64,000 nt of DNA from Hanleya hanleyi (taxonomy: Eukaryota > Mollusca > Polyplacophora > Lepidopleurida > Hanleyidae). The stretch lies in the NCBI GenBank assembly GCA_036873755.1, contig JAVTVY010025246.1, positions 38,889-102,888 on the forward strand. The letters are read 5' to 3'. The position numbers and the translations under genes are program-made. The notes beneath the pieces are model-generated. The model made no database searches. It worked only from the letters and a program-made list of their open reading frames with translations, and was not told the origin of the DNA. Below are positions 56,853 through 64,000 of the stretch, piece after piece (the first letter of the stretch is position 1; every line of letters begins with the position of its first letter).

Positions 56853-58091
56853 ATGATTCTTTTTATTTATTGCAGGTTTACCACTATTCTCTGGTTTCGT
56901 GGGTTAATCATCATAGGCGTAGCCGTTCCGATATGTGTTTACCTGGTCTTACGGGAGTATAATCTTGAAAGTAAAAGAGTAAACCGTTCTAAAGCGATCG
57001 ACCGATCGTGCGTCTGGGCATCGGAAGATGGTCAGAAAATAACTGCACGCTGTTCTCAAGCGTTCACCCGTCAGCGCGACCAAGCGATAGAAACTGGACA
57101 GAAAAAATCGAATAACCGATTTATAATATTAGACTGGACTCATAATAATCGCCAGGCTTATGCGAAAAACGATAATTTTACTGGAAATTGTCTCATCACC
57201 AGAAATAGGAATTTAGTGAACATCAGTAACGCGATTGTAGTCACTATTCGGCTTCAAACAACCTTGTCGGATATCCCGAAGCCTCATTTCCCCGGCCAGA
57301 GAATTGTCTGGTTGAATGACGAGCGGCCATTTCACACCCTAAGGCCAAACGGCCACGATTTCATCATGAAAGACCTTGATCGGCTCTTCAACTGGACAAT
57401 GACTCATCGCCATGACTCAGACGTTCCCATTCCTTACGGAGCTACGAGAAAACGCAAGAAAACGGCCAAGATTCCATCTTATATCGGTAACCAAAAACAT
57501 TTAGTGGCAGCCTTGATATCCAACTGTCGTCCCAGTACCGTTCATAACGCTCGCCTTCTTTACGTGAAGAATTTGAACAAAACTGTTTCAGTGGATGTCT
57601 ATGGACATTGTGGGACCCTCTCATGCCCTGGATATTATGACATGATGCCACATGCTTCATGTGACTCTATCAAGAAGTATTTGTTCTATCTCGCCTTCGA
57701 GAACAGTAACTGTAAAGATTATATAACAGAAAAGTTTTTTCAAAACGGTTTGCTCTCCGGAGCAGTTCCCGTTGTGATGGGCCCTCCCAAGGCTCATTAT
57801 CAGCGAGTTGCCCCACCTGAATCGTTCATTCATGTTTCCGACTTTAGTGGACCGACTGAGCTAGGTAACTTCTTGATAAGTCTTAGCAAAAACCGGACTA
57901 AGTACATGGAATATCATCAATGGCGCGAAAATTATACAGTAGATTATCGCATGCAATACTGGGATAACAAAATATGGCCGCCACTGTGTCAGGCTATCAA
58001 CAGAGACAATGGCAAGTACAAGGTCTATGATTCTCTGGGAAAATGGTGGAGTGTAGAGAAAGACTGTGAGCCACACATAGAGGGATATTAA
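56853..58091 (+). CDS. Alpha-1,3-fucosyltransferase (GT10), main exon
   Basis: Type II Golgi membrane enzyme that moves fucose from GDP-fucose to N-acetylglucosamine-containing glycans. The open frame extends back to 56,718 (457 codons), but a strong splice acceptor (TTTTTATTTATTGCAG) ends at 56,875, so the real exon probably starts at 56,876; without splicing the best ATG is 56,853. Numbering from 56,718: membrane segment about 57-78 (ILWFRGLIIIGVAVPICVYL), RIVWLNDERPF (195-205), FNWTMTHRHDSDVPIPYG (224-241), VDVYGHCG (292-299), and the donor-binding signature FENSNCKDYITEKFF (327-341) with GAVPVVMGPP (348-357). C-terminus complete. It is the only convincing host gene in the window; the N-terminal exon is not identified. 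Confidence 0.9.
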   Translation: MILFIYCRFTTILWFRGLIIIGVAVPICVYLVLREYNLESKRVNRSKAIDRSCVWASEDGQKITARCSQAFTRQRDQAIETGQKKSNNRFIILDWTHNNRQAYAKNDNFTGNCLITRNRNLVNISNAIVVTIRLQTTLSDIPKPHFPGQRIVWLNDERPFHTLRPNGHDFIMKDLDRLFNWTMTHRHDSDVPIPYGATRKRKKTAKIPSYIGNQKHLVAALISNCRPSTVHNARLLYVKNLNKTVSVDVYGHCGTLSCPGYYDMMPHASCDSIKKYLFYLAFENSNCKDYITEKFFQNGLLSGAVPVVMGPPKAHYQRVAPPESFIHVSDFSGPTELGNFLISLSKNRTKYMEYHQWRENYTVDYRMQYWDNKIWPPLCQAINRDNGKYKVYDSLGKWWSVEKDCEPHIEGY

Positions 58092-58219
58092 AATAGTAGC
58101 ATTGTCTAGTATAAAATATTTCAAACATTGTTTTTCGCACTGTAAGCTTGTTTATGCCTCTAACCTTCGCACTTGTAACAGGATGTTCTAAGTGCATGAC
58201 CACCCGACATAACGTCACA

Positions 58220-58505
58220 CTATATACATACTGAAATCTCTTGCGTGTGCCCCGTGGGGCGTCCGGGGATTGACCTAGGATGTCATTGTGCACACCGCAG
58301 GTCATGTTAAGGATAGCCTTCAGCTCCTCAGACAGCCTGTCGTGAGAGGCAACTAATTGAGGCACCCGTGGGATTCCCGGGTGTGAAAAGAAATAGGACT
58401 CCACTCGTGGGTTCCCAAGTATGAAAAGGAATAGGACCCAACGTCGTGATATGACCGAAATATAGCTGAAAGCGACGTTAAATCATATTCACTCACTGCG
58501 CTCAT
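58220..58505 (-). mobile_element. Mollusc-type SINE/LINE-derived repeat
   Basis: On the minus strand it starts GCAGTGAGTGAATATGATTT, then AACGTCGCTTTCAGCTATAT, the same head as the fragment at 31,446. It continues through ACCCACGAGTGGAGTCC, CAGGCTGTCTGAGGAGCTG and GACGCCCCACGGGGCACAC. A 135-codon minus frame over it is not taken as a gene. Confidence 0.65.
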
Positions 58506-59732
58506 GTTCTGAATGGTTGCAATTTGAACATATTTACACACCCAAAATGGTATTTCCGTCTACTGTAACGTTAGTGAGAGCTACTGGTCGCACTGTATGA
58601 AACAGTGTTATTTTCAACATATTTACATTTTCCGTGAACATCTAGAAGACAGAACCCCATTTTGTATGGAATTAATCAGACTCTTTCACCTTATGTTCAG
58701 TTTACACAATGGCTAGCCAACCAAATAACAAGAGTTCCTGCAACGACCCGCACCAAATGATATTAGTTGAATTTAGCATGGCGACTGGAGCAGATGGGTG
58801 ATTTTGAGCTCCGATAGCATTTATGGTATATCAAAGAATTTTTACGCCCTTGCATTTTCAAATAGTTTGACAATGATACCGACGAACGTGTATACTGAAA
58901 TTAATGCAGGATTATATGTTAAATGAGCAATTTTGAGAACTGAGTATAGAAAACAATTGTGCCCCAAGTAAACGGTCTCGAAGTGCACGAGCGAGAAACA
59001 TGGACTAGGTACCGTCCCCCAAGTCCAGCCACCAGATCAAACGACACAATCGGTTTCTCCAGCTGATGGAGAAGGGAAGCAAATATTGTAACTCACGGAA
59101 CACCAGTGCCCTTTTATCTCATTGAAATACAATATCAGGATATGGTTATTCATCAATGGAAGTATTGTAATTCAATGAGATAGATTGCACTGGTGTTCTA
59201 TGGGTGGTTCCGAGTTATTCATTAAACACGATGAAATTTAAGTATCCGCACTTCCAGAAAGAGGAAATTGAGATTATTCATAGTTGTGTCCAGTTACTGA
59301 TGAGAACGCCATTATCATTGTGAATTTCAAGTTCTATGAATCAAGAGACAAAATGTTGACAGCAAGCAAACAGCTCGGGGGAACAGATTTCACTGGCGGA
59401 AGATTTGACCGAGCTCAGATATAGATAGACTGGTTGCCTCCCTTGTTTATCCAAACAGTAAACAGGTATCGGCCATCATTCGTTTCGCTGCCGATACAGA
59501 CTGGATTCGAATTCAAATTCTATTGGCTGATGATTCCAACAGCCTCATTGATTATCACAGTTCAGGTCGCCTTTCAATTAGGCCATGATCGTTCAATCTC
59601 CAGGTCTGTAGATGTTTATTCGAATCCGATACATTCCGCAATGCGGAGAATGAGTCTAGGTCCAGACAAAATTTTATGCCGACGATGTCGGTCGTAACCT
59701 GTCTAATGTATGGGCATAAGGGGAGGTAACTA
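58506..59732. other. Non-coding stretch with one hairpin
   Basis: No recognised gene. An inverted repeat at 59,095-59,203 pairs GAACACCAGTG...TCTCATTGAA with TTCAATGAGA...CACTGGTGTTC, stem about 38 bp with interruptions, loop about 28 bp. Confidence 0.55.
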
Positions 59733-60075
59733 CACTCACAGAAATATTCAGGAAATAATCCTGAATAGATCAGGTTGCACATCCACAACTCAATTTCAGG
59801 GATTTGATCTGGAATCCAGGGATAATTTCCTGAATTTCAGGAAAAAAGATCCCTGAATGAGAGGATTTTCCCTGAAATTCAGGCAAATTTACCACCCTGA
59901 TTAGTAAGTTCCCGACCCTAGTCAGGTGCGTAAAATCCCCTAAAGTTCAGTTAATTTAGCTTTAATTCATGGATGATATACCTGAATCCCTAGATGTCAG
60001 GTAAAATCCCTGAAATTGTGTTGTGATGTGCAGCCTGATCTATTCAGGATTATTCACTGAATATTTATGAGAGTG
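59733..60075. mobile_element. ~340-bp foldback MITE with ~65-bp inverted ends
   Basis: Left end AATAATCCTGAATAGATCAG and right end CTGATCTATTCAGGATTATT are inverse copies; homology extends about 65 bp through the TTGTG/CACAA and TTTCAGGGAT blocks. The interior repeats CCCTGAAATTCAGG-type short palindromes. No coding content. Target duplication not fixed. Confidence 0.8.
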
Positions 60076-60624
60076 ATAGTCTTAGATACAACCAGTGGCA
60101 AAACCCATTCCACCGGGATAAGAGACGGGGAAAATAAAGTAACAAAAGTTTAAATTGCCCCAATGGGGCTAGCACTGAAGCAGAATGACATTCCTTAGCG
60201 TACCCACTCGTCTGGAACCTCAATCATACCGATCCTCATTCCATCATTCCAGTAGCTGCATCTATATCATTTGTCCATGTATAACAACATGAACAACTGC
60301 TAAATCACCAACTCGGTTTTTCTCTCTAAGTTTAGCAGAAATGTGTCAATGGATTTTAGCGATCGGTGTCAATGGAGTAGTTGTACAACAAAACGAGAGT
60401 GATCGTAAAATAGATATTTCCACATGGGCATGGAAATAAAATAAACTGGTATGCGACTTGTGAATGTTAGAAGTCGGACAAAAAATGTAACAAGTATTAA
60501 TGTCAGAAGCCATGAAGCATTCTGTATCTCTACTACATACAAGGGATATCATTCATAGGATGTTTCTTTGCTTATATAGTTGTTTGAATTTCTCATTAGT
60601 AATATCTATGTGAAACTTGGCAAT
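60076..60624. other. Unassigned stretch
   Basis: No gene or repeat recognised in this segment between the MITE and the reverse-transcriptase remnant. Confidence 0.45.
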
Positions 60625-61255
60625 ACAATATATCAACAGCATATAGGTATTCCAATGGATACTAATTGTGCACCTCTTTTGGCTTACCTGTTATCTGTTC
60701 TCTTGTGAATACGACTAAATGCAGACGCTTTCAAAGTCAGATAATTTCAAAGCCCGTTACTTCTCATTCACCAAATGCCATGTAGACGATCTTCTTGCTG
60801 TGGATAATCGCATCATAAATGACGCAGTGAAGGATATCCGCCGTCATTGGATTAATGAAACTACAGATGGTCCTAACGGCACATCTTATTTAGACCTATA
60901 TCTCCATAAAAATGAAGCGGGTCTCCTCTCTCGTGGACTTTACGACAAAAGAGATGATTACAATTTTGACATCGTGAACTAGCTATCCCTATCTAGACGG
61001 TAATATACCAGAGTGACCTGAATATGGCGTACACATAACTCGTCTAGTAGCATTTGCTAGATCCTGTGTTAAATGTGACGATTTTAATCATTGCCACAAA
61101 ACAGTATTGCTGAAACTTATAAAACAGGGCTATATCATCAAGCGCCTCCACTCGAAGTTTCTCAAATTTGGTGATACATATCGCATGCTGATAGCAAAAT
61201 ACGAGCGTAGCATGCAAGATCTATGGCGGTACGTTTCGCCTCCTGTTTGAGGAGC
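60625..61255 (+). pseudogene. Reverse-transcriptase remnant (Penelope-like or related)
   Basis: Three successive frames: IGIPMDTNCAPLLA (from 60,643), then a VDD catalytic core at 60,782-60,790 followed by YLDLYLHKNEAG and LYDKRDDYNF, then ITRLVAFARSCVKCDDFNH and LLKLIKQGYI (from about 61,034). Frameshifts lie near 60,705 and 60,980, and stops interrupt. I recall this signature set from a widespread invertebrate retroelement reverse transcriptase. I am unsure whether it is Penelope-like or another class. 5' and 3' parts are absent. Confidence 0.7.
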
Positions 61256-61556
61256 TGAGGGCTTTACATTGCTACTAGAACATGGTTCGAGCACAGCGAT
61301 ACCCCCGGCCAATATCCTGGAGCCCCACGGGGCCGTAGATTATAGAGAACCCATTGAAAGTTTCGTTAAATTTAAATGAACAAGATTCCTCTGAATATTT
61401 AAATGGGAAAAATTGAAACATATCCAATTTCAAATAAGGAGGAAACAGTGAAAAGGGAAACTGATATAGAATTACAGAAACTTAGGGAAAGTATTTTGCA
61501 AAAGAAGAAGAAGACAAGTAGTATACAATACCCGAATTGAACAAATAGCGCCTCAC

Positions 61557-61586
61557 TGCGCATGCGCAGAACCTGGTGTGACGTCA
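61557..61586 (+). promoter_or_regulatory. NRF-1-type and CRE palindromes beside the minisatellite
   Basis: TGCGCATGCGCA at 61,557-61,568 and TGACGTCA at 61,579-61,586, 10 bp apart. The same two motifs define the arrays at 35-42 kb. A GTGCGCATGTG partial site follows at 61,620. Confidence 0.65.
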
Positions 61587-61639
61587 TAAGTGTAGGTTTT
61601 GTGGCGGTATTGGGGCGGTGTGCGCATGTGTGATGTGTG

Positions 61640-62003
61640 GGAGGTGGGAAAAGATGGCCGCCATGTGGGAGGTGGGAAAAGATGGCCGCCATGTGGGAGG
61701 TGGGAAAAGATGGCCGCCATGTGGGAGGTGGGAAAAGATGGCCGCCATGTGGGAGGTGGGAAAAGATGGCCGCCATGTGGGAGGTGGGAAAAGATGGCCG
61801 CCATGTGGGAGGTGGGAAAAGATGGCCGCCATGTGGGAGGTGGGAAAAGATGGCCGCCATGTGGGAGGTGGGAAAAGATGGCCGCCATGTGGGAGGTGGG
61901 AAAAGATGGCCGCCATGTGGGAGGTGGGAAAAGATGGCCGCCATGTGGGAGGTGGGAAAAGATGGCCGCCATGTGGGAGGTGGGAAAAGATGGCCGCCAG
62001 TAG
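61640..62003 (+). repeat. Perfect 28-bp minisatellite, 13 copies
   Basis: Each unit holds GATGGCCGCCATG followed by TGGGAGGTGGGAAAA. GATGGCCGCC starts at 61,653 and every 28 bp to 61,989, with no differences seen between units. Since 28 is not a multiple of three and the unit has no stop, all three plus frames and all three minus frames are open (131-235 codons); none is taken as a gene. GATGGCCGCCAT contains CCAT cores in both orientations that resemble YY1 sites. Confidence 0.95.
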
Positions 62004-62010
62004 TAAAATG

Positions 62011-62019
62011 TATAAAAGG
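62011..62019 (+). promoter_or_regulatory. TATA box after the minisatellite
   Basis: TATAAAAGG, the same string as at 38,155, lies 8 bp after the end of the minisatellite. No convincing ORF starts within 130 bp, so it could be a decayed promoter or drive a spliced transcript. Confidence 0.45.
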
Positions 62020-62076
62020 AGTTGATTTTTAGGGAAAGGGTGTATTCAATCTGACTTACCTGACCTGACTTGATCA

Positions 62077-62290
62077 GCCAGCCAGCCAGCCAGCCAGCCC
62101 TCCTACCTGCCTGCCTTCCTGTCTGCCTGCCTGCATTCTGCCTGTGTGGAATGCATGTCCTGACTTGGTTCTGGGTTTTTTCCATCACGGTTGTGCGCAG
62201 GTGTATGACGTCACTTCCGGTCTGCGTGAATCGGGCGTGACCTGGGACTATGGGATGCATGTACTGACTTGGTTCTGGGGTTTTCCCCTC
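62077..62290 (+). repeat. (CAGC)n/(CTGC)n runs and two ~100-bp direct repeats
   Basis: A CAGCCAGCCAGC run is followed by CCTGCCTGC runs, then two copies of ATGCATGT-CTGACTTGGTTCT spaced about 100 bp apart (62,150 and 62,250). No coding content. Confidence 0.7.
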
Positions 62291-62339
62291 ACGGGGAGGT
62301 CACGTGATCAGTTCAAGGTCATATCCATTTTTTATCGAT

Positions 62340-62475
62340 ATGTCAACTCCACACCCAGTCCATTAAATGCTCCTTCACCTATGCTTCAATTTGATACCTC
62401 ACTCGACCTGTGGTGTGAGTGAGTGCAAGAATGTATTCATCCGCGGTGATGCAGTCATGTCTGGCGGTGATTCGG
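62340..62475. repeat. Terminal-repeat fragments related to the 35-42 kb element
   Basis: 62,345-62,410 (CTCCACACCCAGTCC, TTTGATACCTCACTCGACC) matches the right-end repeat near 42,255-42,320. 62,428-62,475 (TCCGCGGTGATGCAGTCATG) matches the left end near 35,206-35,250. This places the end of a related element here, next to the compact genes. Confidence 0.75.
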
Positions 62476-62749
62476 TCTCGGGAAAAAGCTTCCTTGCCCA
62501 ATGCCTACGGACTTTACCGAAGATACACGGACTTTAACGAAAAGACACGGACGTACACGAAAAGACGCGAAGGTGAACGCCATTGTGGGAAACCTCCCAC
62601 AGACAGGTCAGTACATGCATTTCTATGTTGTTCACGCATAATAAAAGGATTGATCTGTAATCTGTGTTGTTGTTGTTGCTCCCTTTTTTTGGACTAACCC
62701 ATCAGAATAGTACGTATCACGGACTATACCCGTAGAGCTACATCTGGTC

Positions 62750-62756
62750 TATAAAA
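62750..62756 (+). promoter_or_regulatory. TATA box of the 108-residue gene
   Basis: TATAAAA, 47 bp before the ATG at 62,797. Confidence 0.65.
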
Positions 62757-62796
62757 CACGTCCCTCTGGATCCCACACCTTCATTTCTACAGAGCC

Positions 62797-63123
62797 ATGG
62801 CGGAGATCCAGCCCCATGCGACTCGCATTTTACAGTATGCCACCGTGGTGAATTCATTCACGGGTTACCGAGCAGTGGTCCGGTCCATGTTTGCAGATGG
62901 CGACGACAACGAGGGACGACGCCAGATCCTGAACGAGTTCACAGAAGCGGTCCTCCACAGAGTGCACTCGATGGAGAGGCGTGCCATCACTCACCACTAC
63001 TGGACTATGACAGCCATCCTTGATGCTCGGGCTATGGACCACGAGCGCTCACGCCGCAACCAGCACCGGCTGGTTGGCCTCATACTAGTCTGTGCCCTAT
63101 TCACCCTGGCGCTGTGGTATTGA
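62797..63123 (+). CDS. Small helical protein with C-terminal membrane anchor
   Basis: 108 residues, unrecognised. Residues 1-88 are polar and predicted helical; the last ~17 (LVGLILVCALFTLALWY) form a hydrophobic segment ending at the stop, as in tail-anchored proteins. The start has good context (GAGCCATGG) and a TATA box 47 bp upstream. The stop is 3 bp from the next TATA box. A membrane or virion role for a virus-like element is possible but is inference. Confidence 0.65.
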   Translation: MAEIQPHATRILQYATVVNSFTGYRAVVRSMFADGDDNEGRRQILNEFTEAVLHRVHSMERRAITHHYWTMTAILDARAMDHERSRRNQHRLVGLILVCALFTLALWY

Positions 63124-63126
63124 CAC

Positions 63127-63134
63127 TATAAATA
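63127..63134 (+). promoter_or_regulatory. TATA box of the 220-residue gene
   Basis: TATAAATA, 59 bp before the ATG at 63,186 and 3 bp after the preceding stop codon. Confidence 0.65.
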
Positions 63135-63185
63135 CCAGGGTCAGACAGAGTGTGTGTCATTCACCGTTCGACATTTGGACCAAGC

Positions 63186-63848
63186 ATGTCATCCGTCCTA
63201 CGAGCCATCCTCCCCCTTACACCTTACCAGGTGGGATTATACGTTTATGAAGATTATGTGACTCTGGTGGAAGATAGTGGCGGGGATTGGAGGGCGTCCC
63301 CTGAGACTTTATCGAATACGGTGACACTACAGCGTGATGGGTGGACTAAGTTTAAACGGGTGGTGAGCGGAGAGTTAGACGGACACCTGATCCACCTGGA
63401 CAAGGCCAACTACGTATACCATACTGCGCTCTACCCACGGGTGGGACGCTACCAAGAGCCGGCTCGAAGTTTCCTCCTAACTCCCTCTCTGTGGTCAGCC
63501 TTGGAGAAAATAGGCCCTCTGGTGGACCAGTTATTTATACCCGACGATCGATCACCCCACCAATTGGCATGGGCTCATGCTATCGAACACGCACCAGATG
63601 AACCTAATGAAAAAAAAGCGGATGGAGAAAATACTATATGTATAGAATGCGCAGAGGCTGGAATGACAGTGTCACCTCATGAAGCCACCCACACACACAT
63701 GACGGGCCAGAACGATGAAGAAGAAGAAAAAATCCGTGATGAAGCCGCGGGGCCAATGGCTGAACCCCATGAACAACTACATGAACCCGACGACGATGCC
63801 ATTGATTACCCCGCTACACTCAGTCAGCCCAATGACATGACCACCTGA
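63186..63848 (+). CDS. 220-residue protein, N-terminal compact domain and acidic tail
   Basis: The ATG at 63,186 is chosen over an upstream in-frame GTG because it follows the TATA box at the family's spacing. Residues 1-120 look globular (QVGLYVYEDYVTLVED, then VTLQRDGWTKFKRVV). The strand-rich stretch followed by L-x-x-x-W-x-x-x-K resembles the PC4/p15 single-stranded-DNA-binding fold, but this is a weak impression. Residues 135-220 are acidic and low-complexity, with a CIEC pair (about 153-156) and H-rich patches. Function unknown. Confidence 0.65.
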   Translation: MSSVLRAILPLTPYQVGLYVYEDYVTLVEDSGGDWRASPETLSNTVTLQRDGWTKFKRVVSGELDGHLIHLDKANYVYHTALYPRVGRYQEPARSFLLTPSLWSALEKIGPLVDQLFIPDDRSPHQLAWAHAIEHAPDEPNEKKADGENTICIECAEAGMTVSPHEATHTHMTGQNDEEEEKIRDEAAGPMAEPHEQLHEPDDDAIDYPATLSQPNDMTT

Positions 63849-63873
63849 TCCTTTGATCTCACGGGGTTCTCCC

Positions 63874-63881
63874 TATAAATA
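63874..63881 (+). promoter_or_regulatory. TATA box of the truncated third gene
   Basis: TATAAATA, 47 bp before the ATG at 63,921. Confidence 0.6.
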
Positions 63882-63920
63882 CGAGAGACAGTGAAATCTG
63901 GTACCATTCACGTACTGACC

Positions 63921-64000
63921 ATGACGGAGCATATAGTACTGGCGTATTTCAGCTTGACCCTCGAGGTTTTCCTGCACGTGTATGCGGATAAGGTCGATAT
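63921..64000 (+). CDS. Start of a third compact gene (cut by window end)
   Basis: Open from ATG 63,921 to the window edge: MTEHIVLAYFSLTLEVFLHV and on. It is hydrophobic near the start. The TATA box sits 47 bp upstream as for its neighbours. Too short to identify. Confidence 0.5.
   Translation, partial: MTEHIVLAYFSLTLEVFLHVYADKVD

Noticed and set aside
61553..62260. Frames of 131-235 codons across the 28-bp minisatellite
   Set aside because: All six frames are open because the unit contains no stop; this is a property of the repeat, not coding evidence.
63186..63848. Firm assignment of the 220-residue protein to PC4/p15
   Set aside because: Only a loose strand pattern and a spaced Trp/Lys motif; profile or structure comparison would be needed.

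Overview
The window looks like animal nuclear DNA, most likely from a marine lophotrochozoan and probably a mollusc. It is AT-rich and gene-poor, has no operons, carries a fucosyltransferase exon behind a splice acceptor, a decayed Ty3/gypsy retrotransposon, tRNA-derived SINE-like DNA, and two fragments of a GTGAGTGAGTGAAT...TTTAACGTCGCTTT repeat that I associate with mollusc genomes. The species assignment is inference; no search was run.

Layout. (1) 1-4.63 kb: non-coding, with short repeats. (2) 4.63-30.62 kb: a very large inverted repeat. Its two ~12-13 kb arms flank a ~0.76 kb spacer that holds a broken OTU-type protease. Each arm carries the same decayed Polinton/Maverick-type family-B DNA polymerase, a small C2H2 zinc-finger gene, GCGTTAAGG minisatellites, and nested foldback elements. 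The right arm alone gained an 807-bp hAT-like element (8-bp target duplication), a 162-bp LINE tail (9 bp) and a 72-bp insertion (10 bp). The left arm shows the matching empty sites. (3) 30.6-35.2 kb: non-coding, with SINE and hairpin fragments. (4) 35.2-42.4 kb: a second inverted-repeat element. Its terminal arms are tandem arrays of a ~160-bp unit centred on the NRF-1-type palindrome TGCGCATGCGCA, then a ~150-bp unit carrying CRE sites (TGACGTCA). Between them lie a TATA-driven C2H2 gene and an overlapping ORF that resembles the N-terminal region associated with Polinton polymerases. (5) 43.6-49.2 kb: decayed Ty3/gypsy element (gag, protease, RT, RNase H, integrase). (6) 50.3-54.05 kb: ~1.2-kb tandem repeats, two of which captured a gypsy RT/RNase H fragment. 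(7) 54-61.3 kb: SINE-like DNA, an alpha-1,3-fucosyltransferase exon (the only convincing host gene), a foldback MITE and a broken reverse transcriptase. (8) 61.5-64 kb: a perfect 28-bp minisatellite, then a terminal-repeat fragment related to region 4 and the start of a compact gene cluster with its own TATA boxes, cut off by the window end.

Regions 2, 4 and 8 share repeat modules, C2H2 or compact TATA-ATG genes, and 3'-end sequence. I read them as members of one family of virus-like (Polinton/Maverick-related) elements at different stages of decay. Their repeats are built from motifs typical of animal constitutive promoters (NRF-1, CRE, ETS and possibly YY1). That combination is the main candidate for something undescribed here.
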